Assembly: GCF_024580955.1 (NCBI RefSeq)
Contig: NZ_JANIKD010000010.1
Span: 25,484 to 89,483, forward strand
DNA: 64,000 nucleotides
Source: Corynebacterium sp. 122RC1
GTDB lineage: Bacteria; Actinomycetota; Actinomycetes; Mycobacteriales; Mycobacteriaceae
Direction: 5' to 3'
Below are positions 54,507 through 62,442 of this stretch, in pieces (the stretch's first letter is position 1; each line of letters starts with the position of its first letter). The notes under the pieces are model-generated. The model was given only the letters and a program-made list of their open reading frames with translations, was not told the DNA's origin and did no database searches. A program made the translations under genes and the position numbers.

Positions 54507-55724
54507 TCACCGGAATGCGTTTTCCCCGGTAAGCACCTGGCCGAGGATGAGGGTATGAACTTCGTCCGTGCCCTCATAGGTGCGCACCGACTCCAAGTTG
54601 GCGGCGTGCCGCATCGGTGAGTATTCGGTGGTGATGCCGTTGCCGCCCAAAATGGTGCGTGCCAACTGGCAGATTTCAATGGCGGTGCGGCAATTGGAAA
54701 GCTTGCCCACCGAGATCTGGTGGGTTTGCAGCGTGCCGGCGTCTTTCGCACGGCCGATGGTCAAGGCGAGCAACTGCCCCTTGTTGAGCTCCACCGCCAT
54801 GTTGGCCAGCTTCTGCTGAGTGAGCTGGAAAGAGGAGAGCGGGCGCTCAAACTGAAGGCGCTCGGCGCTGTACTCAAGGGCGCACTCCAGTGCGTCGCGC
54901 GCAGCGCCCATCGCACCAAAGGCGATGCCAAAGCGGGCCTCGTTGAGGCACATGAACGGGGCCTTCAGGCCAGGGTTTTTGGGCAGCAGAGCGTCCGCGG
55001 GGAGGGCTACTTGGTCCATCTCAATGTCGCATTGGATGGAAGCCCTCATGGACAACTTGTTGGTGATCGGGGTAGCGGTGAAACCCTCAAGATCGGTGGG
55101 CACAATGAAGCCGCGCACCGTTGCGCCGCCAGCGGATTCTTTTTCCAAGGTGTTGCCGGAAGCAACCACGTCTGCGTCGGAAACCTTTGCCCACACGATC
55201 GCCACCTGCGCCACGCTCGCGAGGCCAATCCAGCGCTTCGCGCCGCTCAGGCGCCACTGGCCATCCACCCACTGAGCGTGGGTAGCCATGCTGGAGGGGT
55301 CGGAACCGGCGGTGGGTTCGGTCAGCGCAAAACAACCGATCACCTCGCCTTTTGCCATCCGTGGCAGCCAGTGTTCCTTTTGCTCCTCGGAGCCGTGCTT
55401 GTAGATGGCAGACATTGCCAGCGAGCCCTGCACGGAAACCACCGTGCGGATGCCGGAATCGCCAGCCTCCAATTCCTGCATGGCCAGGCCGTATTCCACC
55501 GCGGACTTGCCGGCGCAGCCATAGCCCTTGATATGCATACCGAACAGGCCTGCCTCGGCGAGGATCGGGAAGAGATGGGTGGGTAGCTCGGCGTTTTCGA
55601 ACCACTGGCCTACGTGGGGCTTGATGTGCTCGTCCACAAGCGCGCGGACGCGGTTGCGGGTTTCAATTTCGGAGGGTTGAAGCAGCGCCTCAATACCAAT
55701 GAGGTCCGTGTTTCCAGCAGCCAT
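54507..55724 (-). CDS. Glutaryl-CoA dehydrogenase-like acyl-CoA dehydrogenase
   Basis: FAD enzyme of 405 residues. Its pattern follows glutaryl-CoA dehydrogenase, which oxidises and decarboxylates glutaryl-CoA to crotonyl-CoA: GDSGIRTVVSVQGSL, with R93 at the site that binds the distal carboxylate (the next residue is Thr instead of Ser), GCFALTEPTAGSDPSSM, LRASIQCDIEMDQV, GGNGITTEY and E384 as catalytic base in TYEGTDEVHTLIL. Crotonyl-CoA would go to the four-gene operon that converges on this gene. Start ATG 55724 with GAAAGG upstream; GTG 55733 is possible. A non-decarboxylating short-chain enzyme is the alternative. Confidence 0.85.
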   Translation of the reverse strand: MAAGNTDLIGIEALLQPSEIETRNRVRALVDEHIKPHVGQWFENAELPTHLFPILAEAGLFGMHIKGYGCAGKSAVEYGLAMQELEAGDSGIRTVVSVQGSLAMSAIYKHGSEEQKEHWLPRMAKGEVIGCFALTEPTAGSDPSSMATHAQWVDGQWRLSGAKRWIGLASVAQVAIVWAKVSDADVVASGNTLEKESAGGATVRGFIVPTDLEGFTATPITNKLSMRASIQCDIEMDQVALPADALLPKNPGLKAPFMCLNEARFGIAFGAMGAARDALECALEYSAERLQFERPLSSFQLTQQKLANMAVELNKGQLLALTIGRAKDAGTLQTHQISVGKLSNCRTAIEICQLARTILGGNGITTEYSPMRHAANLESVRTYEGTDEVHTLILGQVLTGENAFR

Positions 55725-55774
55725 GGAAAGCACCTTTCTTGAAAAAGTTGTGGCCTATGTAGTGACCTAAAATG

Positions 55775-55810
55775 TGATGCGCGTCTCTTTATACTAGGAG
55801 ACGCGCATCA
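55775..55810 (-). terminator. Long perfect hairpin after the TRAP permease
   Basis: TGATGCGCGTCTC (55775-55787) and its exact complement (55798-55810) with a 10-base loop; on the minus strand ACATTTTAGG follows. A second inverted repeat, GGTGA/TCACC (55837-55853), lies nearer to the permease stop. It is a terminator or an operator for the dehydrogenase gene downstream. Confidence 0.6.
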
Positions 55811-55867
55811 ATTACTGCGGGCAGATACCCAATTTGGGTGAGATTATTTCACCTGACAGAAGAATCC

Positions 55868-57946
55868 TTAGGGAGCAGCGACCGCGGCGGGAACTGGGGT
55901 GCTGGTGACGTCGGAACCTTCGCTCCCCTTCCTGGAACCCCGGCGCAGGCGGTGCAGCACGATGAGACCTGCGATCACCACCGCACCAGCGATGGAAATG
56001 CTCCACTGCGGGAGGAACACCGCGAAGCCAGCGACCACCAGGATGATGCGGGTGACGGGGTCGATCTTGGCGTCGGCGATTTGGAGGAAGCCGGAGAAGC
56101 CTGCTGCCAGCGCAAATACGCCGATGATGGAGAGGACCGCTGCCGCGAGGACCACTGGGAAGCTCGCCTGCGCAACCAAGGCGGGGTTGAGGGCGAAGCC
56201 AAACGGGACGATGTATTTCACCGCACCCAAGCGCATGGCCTCCACGGATGTTTCCATCGGCCTGGACTTTGCAATGCCCGCCGCCGCGAAGGCCGCCAAG
56301 CCCACCGGCGGGGTGATGTAAGAAACGGAAGCCCAGTAGATGATGAACAAGTGCGCCGCGTACACGTTCACGCCGAGTTCCAGCAGCGCCGGCGCCATGA
56401 TGATGGCCAGGAATACATACGCTGCGGAGATCGTGAGGCCCATGCCGAGCACAAAACAGGCGAGCGCGCCGGTGATGAGGAGGAGGATGACGTTGTCGCC
56501 GACCATGGCGATGAGGTCGCTGGACATACTGAGCGCCACGCCCGTTGCGCTAAGCCCACCCAGGATCAAACCGACGCCCGCAACGGTGGCAAACAGCTTG
56601 CCCATGGAAACTGCGAGGTCAATGTGCATTGAGTAGAGGTCTTTCAGCGTCATGCGGTCCTTCTTGCGCACGAAGGCGATGATCAGCAGTGTGAGCACAA
56701 CCCAGTAAGGAATCTGCGCCTCAGAGGGGCTCACCACCAGCAGGACCGTGAGCAGGCCCAGGGCCAGGATGAACGGCCAGCCGCCCACCAGGGTCTTGCC
56801 GAATACCGGCAGCATTTCCTTGGGCACGCCACGCAGACGGTTCTTTGCGGAGTAGCCGTCCAACTGCATGTAGATGCCAAAGAAGTAGAGGAATGCAGGG
56901 ATGGACGCCGCGATCAGGATTTGGGTGTACGGAACGCCGGCGAAGGACACCATGAGGAAGGCAGCCGCGCCCATGATCGGTGGCGTGATGGAACCGCCGG
57001 AGGAGGCGGTGGCCTCAACGGCACCCGCGGTCTTGCGGCTAAAGCCGTTCTTGATCATCGCCGGGATGGTCATCGGGCCGGTGGTGAGCACGTTGGACAC
57101 CGCGGAACCGGACATCATGCCCAGCGCAGCCGAGGAGGCAACCGAGACCTTTGCCGTACCGCCGCGGTACTTGCCAAAGATGGACATTGCGAGGTCGTTG
57201 AAGAATCGCGCACCACCGGTGTGCTGCAGCACCACGCCGAAGGCCATGAAACCGATGAGCAGTTGGCCGGCGGTCTGCATTGGCAGTCCCACGATGGAAT
57301 CGGCGCCCATCACATGCACCTGGGCAAGGGTGCCAAAGTCATATTGAATACCGGAAAGCACTGGTGATGGGATACTTTCCGCGATCAGCGGATACAGTGA
57401 AACCAAAGCTGCGAGCAAAGCGACGATCCAGCCCGCCGCACGGCGCAGCGCCTCCAGAATGAGGGCCCACACGATGATGGCCACCACAGTTGCGCGCGTA
57501 GGCGCGATCATGGACCAACCGAACAAAGAGATGTTTTCCGCGTTGAATGCCAACCACATGTTGGTGGCAAAGAAGACGACGATCATCACGACGTCATACC
57601 AAGGCACACCCGGGCGCGGTGCTTCTTCCTTACGGAAAGGCACCACAATGAATGCGATCGGAATGAACAGCGCCATGATGATGTAGAGGAATGCATTGGT
57701 AGCAATGAACACTCCGCCCACACCGAGGTAGAACACCTGGTTGATGGTGAGCAAGATACCCGCGGCGGACAAAATGCCCACCACGATTCCCCAGAACTTG
57801 GTCAAGCGCGGGTTCTCCCACACCGAGTCATTGTGCTCAAAGTCAATGGACTCAGCCTTGTCAATGAGTGCGTTCCTATCCAAGCCGCCGGGGAGCTGCT
57901 CTCCTGAAGCCTGACCCTGAGCGCCGTTTGAAGTTGCAGTAGTCAC
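55868..57946 (-). CDS. TRAP transporter fused permease (DctQM, TAXI type)
   Basis: Inner-membrane sodium-driven uptake permease of 692 residues that fuses the small (4-helix) and large (12-helix) TRAP subunits: N-terminal hydrophobic part (about 40-190), then the large subunit with GLPMQTAGQLLIGFMAFG, SSGGSITPPIMGAAAFLM and SYITPPVGLAAFAAAGIAKS. The fused form goes with TAXI binding proteins, and one follows upstream. Start GTG 57946 with AAAGGAGGAG close by. TAXI-TRAP systems are known for C4/C5 dicarboxylates such as glutamate or glutarate analogues; the substrate is not certain. Confidence 0.9.
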   Translation of the reverse strand: MTTATSNGAQGQASGEQLPGGLDRNALIDKAESIDFEHNDSVWENPRLTKFWGIVVGILSAAGILLTINQVFYLGVGGVFIATNAFLYIIMALFIPIAFIVVPFRKEEAPRPGVPWYDVVMIVVFFATNMWLAFNAENISLFGWSMIAPTRATVVAIIVWALILEALRRAAGWIVALLAALVSLYPLIAESIPSPVLSGIQYDFGTLAQVHVMGADSIVGLPMQTAGQLLIGFMAFGVVLQHTGGARFFNDLAMSIFGKYRGGTAKVSVASSAALGMMSGSAVSNVLTTGPMTIPAMIKNGFSRKTAGAVEATASSGGSITPPIMGAAAFLMVSFAGVPYTQILIAASIPAFLYFFGIYMQLDGYSAKNRLRGVPKEMLPVFGKTLVGGWPFILALGLLTVLLVVSPSEAQIPYWVVLTLLIIAFVRKKDRMTLKDLYSMHIDLAVSMGKLFATVAGVGLILGGLSATGVALSMSSDLIAMVGDNVILLLITGALACFVLGMGLTISAAYVFLAIIMAPALLELGVNVYAAHLFIIYWASVSYITPPVGLAAFAAAGIAKSRPMETSVEAMRLGAVKYIVPFGFALNPALVAQASFPVVLAAAVLSIIGVFALAAGFSGFLQIADAKIDPVTRIILVVAGFAVFLPQWSISIAGAVVIAGLIVLHRLRRGSRKGSEGSDVTSTPVPAAVAAP

Positions 57947-57990
57947 GGCTCCTCCTTTCTGTTGGTGCTGTGAGTGTTGTTGAGAGTGTG

Positions 57991-59166
57991 TTAGGTACGA
58001 GCCTCAGCTTTTGGCAGCTCAGGAAGGTTTTCAGCACGCCATTGGTCCCACATTGCGGAGGTTTCAGCGTGCGGCTTGGAGCCATGTTCCGCCCAGAATC
58101 CGGGCCAGGCTTCCTGCATGATGCGCTCGCGTTCGAGGAGTGCTTGGTTACGCACGTCAAGGGCATCAGTCCACTTGCCGCGCTCTTTGAGAACACGAAC
58201 CACGCCTTTGTGGAATGGGATGAACAGCGGGGTCATCACGAGTTGGTCGATGCTCATCGCGGGGCTTTCCGTGGTGACGTTCTTGTATTCGTCAAAGCGA
58301 TCCACAAAAAGGTTGGTCACCGCGTACACCTCTTCTTCAGAGAGGTCCTCGCGGACCACCATCGGGAGGGAGGTCTCCATCACGCCGGCCTCCTGCTCGG
58401 GGTCTTGGCCCGGGAGGTTCTTGGCGCGGACCACTCGGCCCATGGGGAACTTATCTACCAACTGGGTGTAGTTCTCCGGCGGGTAGGCGCCCATGTCCAA
58501 CCAGCGCAGGTCATAGCGGGAGGCCACCTCTTCAATAGAGGCGCCAACCACGTTGGCGTAAATCACGTCAATTTGGCCGGTCTTGAGCGCCTCGAACTGT
58601 TCCATGCCGGTGATGGTGATTGGCTGGACGTCTTCCCAGTCCATGCCGGCGATGTTGAGGAAGCCAGACATCTTCTTGTTGGTCGGCGCCATTGCAACAA
58701 AGCGCGGCACCTTCTTTCCTCGTAGATCATCCAGGGTGTAGATGTCCGAGTCCGCCTTGACGGCCATGCCAAACTTGGTGGAGGGAGTCCACAGCAGGCG
58801 CACGGGCTTGGGGCCCCAGGCCTCAGAGGCAAACTCGCCGCTGCCTTCAAACACCTGCAGGGATTCATCGCCAACGCGGGCGTAGTTGGCAACGCCAGAA
58901 AACAGCGGCGCCATACGCGCAATGCCGGTATCGCCAGTCATCAAACGAACCTGGGTGCCCGTGCTGCGGGAGATCACATTGCCCAAGGAAGCAACAACGG
59001 CGTAGGTGGATGAACCAACTGCGAAGGTGCTCCACACCATGTTCTTGGGGAATCCAGCTTCCCTTGTTTGTTCATCACGGGCACAGGATGCGAGAGCAGT
59101 TGCGGCGAACGTTGCAGCCACTCCCTGCAGAAAACGGCGCCTAGACATTGGCCGAGAAGTAACCAT
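57991..59166 (-). CDS. TAXI family TRAP substrate-binding lipoprotein
   Basis: Extracytoplasmic receptor of 391 residues for the fused permease. The N-terminus MSRRRFLQGVAATFAATALASC carries a twin-arginine-like signal (RRRFL) and a lipobox with Cys about 28, so it is probably exported folded and lipid-anchored. The TAXI domain follows (STYAVVASLGNVISRSTGTQ, YTLDDLRGKKVPRF, VIYANVVGASIEEVASRYD, YPPENYTQL). GGAGGGG precedes ATG 59166. It is first in the operon with the permease. Confidence 0.9.
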   Translation of the reverse strand: MVTSRPMSRRRFLQGVAATFAATALASCARDEQTREAGFPKNMVWSTFAVGSSTYAVVASLGNVISRSTGTQVRLMTGDTGIARMAPLFSGVANYARVGDESLQVFEGSGEFASEAWGPKPVRLLWTPSTKFGMAVKADSDIYTLDDLRGKKVPRFVAMAPTNKKMSGFLNIAGMDWEDVQPITITGMEQFEALKTGQIDVIYANVVGASIEEVASRYDLRWLDMGAYPPENYTQLVDKFPMGRVVRAKNLPGQDPEQEAGVMETSLPMVVREDLSEEEVYAVTNLFVDRFDEYKNVTTESPAMSIDQLVMTPLFIPFHKGVVRVLKERGKWTDALDVRNQALLERERIMQEAWPGFWAEHGSKPHAETSAMWDQWRAENLPELPKAEART

Positions 59167-59871
59167 TGCCCCTCCAATCTAAAGAATGTAACGCGGGTCA
59201 CGTTGAAAGCGTTGGGGCAATCATAAAGAGGCGAAATGTGAAACACCATACAAAAACGGATTGATACCAAACGGCACATCAATTATTGCTGCTTTCCCGC
59301 AGGAAACAATCTTGATCTCGGCCAAATAGCGGCGCCGCGACCTGCAACTTTGCACATCATCGCAGGTCAGGGATGCGGTCAATGGGCGCATAAACCTAAT
59401 ACCGCTGCAGTATAAATAGGGAGGTAAAACCGCGGCACCACGTCCGCCACGGGGGTATTTTCCAGTGCCCGAATATTTGGAATATCCTCAGGCCAAGGCT
59501 TATAGACGGCAAGTACGCTACCCCCGTTTGAGGAAGTTTCGCGCAGTTCTTACTGATCTTCGGGCACCTCAAGCGCCCCTGCATAAACCCTGCCCAACAG
59601 CACCTCATAAGCCCTAAGCTGAAACCAACCTTGGGTACGCAAGCAGTAAAACAGCAGACCAGAGGAAAACAGACCAGCCCGTCAGACGCACGCCCACGGC
59701 AGGAGAACTTCATCCCGGTTCAGGTTCAGGTGAACCGAATGGCCGGGCGGCCACCTGGTTGCGTCGGAAATGCACCGCACTCCAAGGGCCAGCAACACTC
59801 GCGCCCCAGCAATTGGAAAAGGTAGGGCGCAATACAAATTCACCATTGGCCTTCACAGGAAAGGACTCATC
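59167..59871. promoter_or_regulatory. Divergent region between TAXI protein and alcohol dehydrogenase
   Basis: No gene supported in 705 bases. Elements: the motif AACGT-N5-GCGTTACAT on the minus strand (59204-59186), a hairpin TTTCC/GGAAA (59293-59306), inverted repeat GACCTGC-N16-GCAGGTC (59339-59368), a TATAAAT near 59409, and CGGTTCA-N8-TGAACCG (59716-59737) near the dehydrogenase. The sequence is AT-richer in the middle. It is long enough for a small RNA, but no clear promoter-terminator pair was seen. Confidence 0.4.
59716..59737. promoter_or_regulatory. Probable operator upstream of the alcohol dehydrogenase
   Basis: CGGTTCA and TGAACCG are perfect 7-base arms with 8 bases between them, and GGTTCAG is repeated inside. 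Size and symmetry fit a TetR- or similar dimer site, 135 bases before the gene. The regulator is not in the window. Confidence 0.45.
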
Positions 59872-60954
59872 ATGACCACCCAAACTGCAGAGAGCTTCCA
59901 GGTCCCCGCAACCATGAAGGCGCAGCGCCTATATACAGCGGACAAGCGCATCACCATTGAGGAGGTGCCGGTTCCCACCATTAAGGCCGATGAGGTGCTC
60001 CTCAAGGTGGCGTATTGCGGTATTTGCCACTCGGACCTTTCCTTGATCAACGGCACCTTTACCCCGCGTGTGGATGTGGTGACGCAGGGCCATGAGGTTT
60101 CAGGAACGATTGTGCAGGTAGGTGAGAAGGTTTCGCACTGGAATGTGGGTGCGCGCGTGATCGCTTCCGCCGGCCGCCCCTGCGGCAAATGCAACAAGTG
60201 CCTGGTGGGCGATAGCATCGCCTGCGTAAAAAAGCAGGTCATGGCGTTTGATTACGACGGTGGCTGGGCACAGTACGTTGCCGTCCCGGCCGTTGGCCTC
60301 ACCGCGGTCCCCGAGGGTGTCCCTATGGATCAGGCGGCAATCCTCGCCGACGCCGTTGCCACCCCATTCGGCGCCGTCATGCGCACCGCCCAACTGCAAA
60401 TCGGCGAGTCCGTAGCCGTGTGGGGCGTGGGCGGCGTGGGCACGCACATCATGCAGCTCGCGAAAGTCGCCGGCGCGGTGCCAGTGATTGCGATTGACAT
60501 CAACGACGAAGTCCTGGAACGGGCAAAGCAGCTCGGTGCGGATTACACACTGCGTTCCGACGACCCCGATTTGCAATCCAAGATCTTTGAGCTCACTCAA
60601 GGCAAGGGCGTGGACGTTGCCTTTGATGCGGTGGGCATTGAATCCACCAGCCGCAGCGCAATGGAGGCACTCAACCACTTGGGCCGCACCGTGGTGGTGG
60701 GAATGTCCTCCCAGGAGCTCGCGGCAGGTACGTCGATTGACCTGGCTCGCGGCCGCAAGAAGCTGTTTGGCCACTATGGCTACCGCACCGAAGACGTGGG
60801 CGCGCTGACACAACTGGTGCGCTACGGGCGTATTGATTTGAGCCAATCCATCTCCGAGGTGGTGCCCCTCGATGAAGTTGAGCGCGGCATCGCCGCCCTG
60901 GAGAACAAGGTTGGCAACCCGATCCGCATCTTGGTGAAGCCAAACGAGGATTAA
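59872..60954 (+). CDS. Zinc-dependent alcohol dehydrogenase
   Basis: NAD(P)-linked MDR-family dehydrogenase of 360 residues. Catalytic zinc: C49 in YCGICHSD, H74-E75 in TQGHEVSGT; structural zinc: C104, C107, C110 and C118 (CGKCNKCLVGDSIAC); Rossmann motif WGVGGVGTHIMQLAKV (about 184-199), with the acidic residue AIDINDE favouring NAD. Substrate is an alcohol, not identifiable from sequence. Start ATG 59872 with AAAGGA 7 bases upstream. It stands alone, before the hydrolase-monooxygenase pair, and may supply their ketone. Confidence 0.9.
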   Translation: MTTQTAESFQVPATMKAQRLYTADKRITIEEVPVPTIKADEVLLKVAYCGICHSDLSLINGTFTPRVDVVTQGHEVSGTIVQVGEKVSHWNVGARVIASAGRPCGKCNKCLVGDSIACVKKQVMAFDYDGGWAQYVAVPAVGLTAVPEGVPMDQAAILADAVATPFGAVMRTAQLQIGESVAVWGVGGVGTHIMQLAKVAGAVPVIAIDINDEVLERAKQLGADYTLRSDDPDLQSKIFELTQGKGVDVAFDAVGIESTSRSAMEALNHLGRTVVVGMSSQELAAGTSIDLARGRKKLFGHYGYRTEDVGALTQLVRYGRIDLSQSISEVVPLDEVERGIAALENKVGNPIRILVKPNED

Positions 60955-61465
60955 GCGTTTGGTGCCCCCTTTCACCCCATATCCGGCTGCCCACTTCACG
61001 TACAACGCTTGTTGATCCAACGAGGAGTGGCGGCCGGATTTGGCATTTCCACCCCCGGTGGGGCTAATTATCTGGACCCAAGCAATGGTGCCCATCGGCG
61101 ATGCACCGCCTGTGTGCCGTCGTTGTGGATATGTGGGCTTATCAGGGGTTTTCCGCGGTAGTGGATTTGCTATATTTGGGAGAATTGTAAGAAAAATGCA
61201 GTAGATTAATTGCAGATCAGTAATAAATCGGCTGGAGGGTTTACATGCGCCAACCCCGTGCTAGGTTGTACCCCAGAACGTACAAAGTGCGTTACATCAC
61301 ATTCTTCCCGCAAGCATGATCGGTGCCATCTTTGACCCGAATATGCGCGCTGAGAAACTTGGCCAAAACGTTTTACAAATGAACAACACAAGCCAAGCAG
61401 CTCTAGCACGCACATTGCACACCGCGCTCATCGCAAGCGAAAGCACCCCAGAAAGGACATTAGCC
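60955..61465. other. Intergenic region before the hydrolase gene
   Basis: No gene supported. An inverted repeat (ATCCGGC 60981-60987 with GCCGGAT 61033-61039, inner CCACT/AGTGG and CAAC/GTTG) follows the dehydrogenase stop and may end its transcript. AACGT-N7-GCGTTACAT (61277-61297) repeats the motif of the TAXI promoter. The frame of the hydrolase is open back to ATG 61316, without family similarity or RBS. Confidence 0.45.
61277..61297 (+). promoter_or_regulatory. Motif shared with the TAXI transporter promoter
   Basis: AACGT, seven bases, GCGTTACAT. The same two blocks with five bases between them stand upstream of the TAXI binding protein (59204-59186, minus strand), 38 bases or less from its start. 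A shared regulator would link transporter and hydrolase-monooxygenase genes. Confidence 0.4.
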
Positions 61466-62323
61466 ATGACAACCACCGGCACTTTCGTCCCAAAGACCAT
61501 CACCGCAGATGGCCTGGAGATCACCTACTACGACTCCGAGAATGAGCGCGAGCACCCAGGCGAGGCAATCGTCCTGGTCCACGGCACCTCCGGTACCGCA
61601 CCAACCCACTTCGGGTTCCTTTACCCAATTCTTTCCACCAAGTACCGCGTGATCGGCTTTGACTGGGCAAACCCCACCACCGGCGATCAGCCGCTTGAGC
61701 TGGAAGACCTCGTAGCCCAGACCGCAGAAGTAATCCGCCAGGTGGCACCAAACACCAAGGTCACCCTGGTTGGCTTCTCCCTCGGTGCCGTGACCGCAGC
61801 AGCCACCGCAGCGCGCCACCAGGATCTGATTGGCAACCTCGTGCTGATCGCGGGATGGGCTCGTACCGATTACGTACAGAAGCTGCGCAACCGGGTGTAC
61901 AACACCCTCGCAGCCCAAGAGGACCCTTCCGCACTGCGCGCATGGACCATGTTCTCCGCGTACTCCCCAGACTTCCTGCTCATGCAATCGCCACAGGCGC
62001 TGGATAAGGCGCAGGAAACCATTGTGAAGACCGAGTTCTCCCACAAACAAATGGAACTGAATACGCGCATTGACATCTTTGATGAGCTCGGCAACATTAC
62101 CGCTCCAACGCTGATTATCTCCGCGCAGGAAGACATCATGATTCCGCCGCACCACCAGCGCCAACTCTTCGGCGGCATTGATAACGCCCGCCTCACCCGA
62201 GTGAACTCCGGCCACATGTGCGTCAACGAGCGCGCGCCCGAACTGGTCCACCACATCCTCGAGTTCACCGAGAAGCCAGAGCGCTTCGAGGCAGGCTCAA
62301 TCATTCCGACGCCAAAGCCTTAA
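61466..62323 (+). CDS. Alpha/beta hydrolase (possible esterase or lactonase)
   Basis: A 285-residue serine hydrolase of the alpha/beta fold: oxyanion VLVHGTSG (37-44), nucleophile S105 in LVGFSLGAV, D223 in SAQEDIMIPP and H250 in VNSGHMCVNE, a complete triad. No signal peptide, so cytoplasmic. Start ATG 61466 with AAAGGA 8 bases upstream. The Baeyer-Villiger monooxygenase follows 119 bases later, a pair known from ketone-degrading actinobacteria in which the hydrolase opens the ester or lactone made by the monooxygenase. Other ester substrates are possible. Confidence 0.85.
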   Translation: MTTTGTFVPKTITADGLEITYYDSENEREHPGEAIVLVHGTSGTAPTHFGFLYPILSTKYRVIGFDWANPTTGDQPLELEDLVAQTAEVIRQVAPNTKVTLVGFSLGAVTAAATAARHQDLIGNLVLIAGWARTDYVQKLRNRVYNTLAAQEDPSALRAWTMFSAYSPDFLLMQSPQALDKAQETIVKTEFSHKQMELNTRIDIFDELGNITAPTLIISAQEDIMIPPHHQRQLFGGIDNARLTRVNSGHMCVNERAPELVHHILEFTEKPERFEAGSIIPTPKP

Positions 62324-62442
62324 GTTGCAGGCCGTTTCGCTGAGGCGGTGGGCGTCGGTACCTTGACCCCGCTGCCTTGACAACACTGACAACACTTCCA
62401 CCCCCGCACCCTTCCCAACTTTTCTACTTACAGGAGCACCCC

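Noticed and set aside
59396..59713. 105-codon minus-strand frame in the TAXI-alcohol dehydrogenase gap
   Set aside because: Cys/Trp-rich, no RBS, composition unlike the neighbouring genes, no recognised motif.
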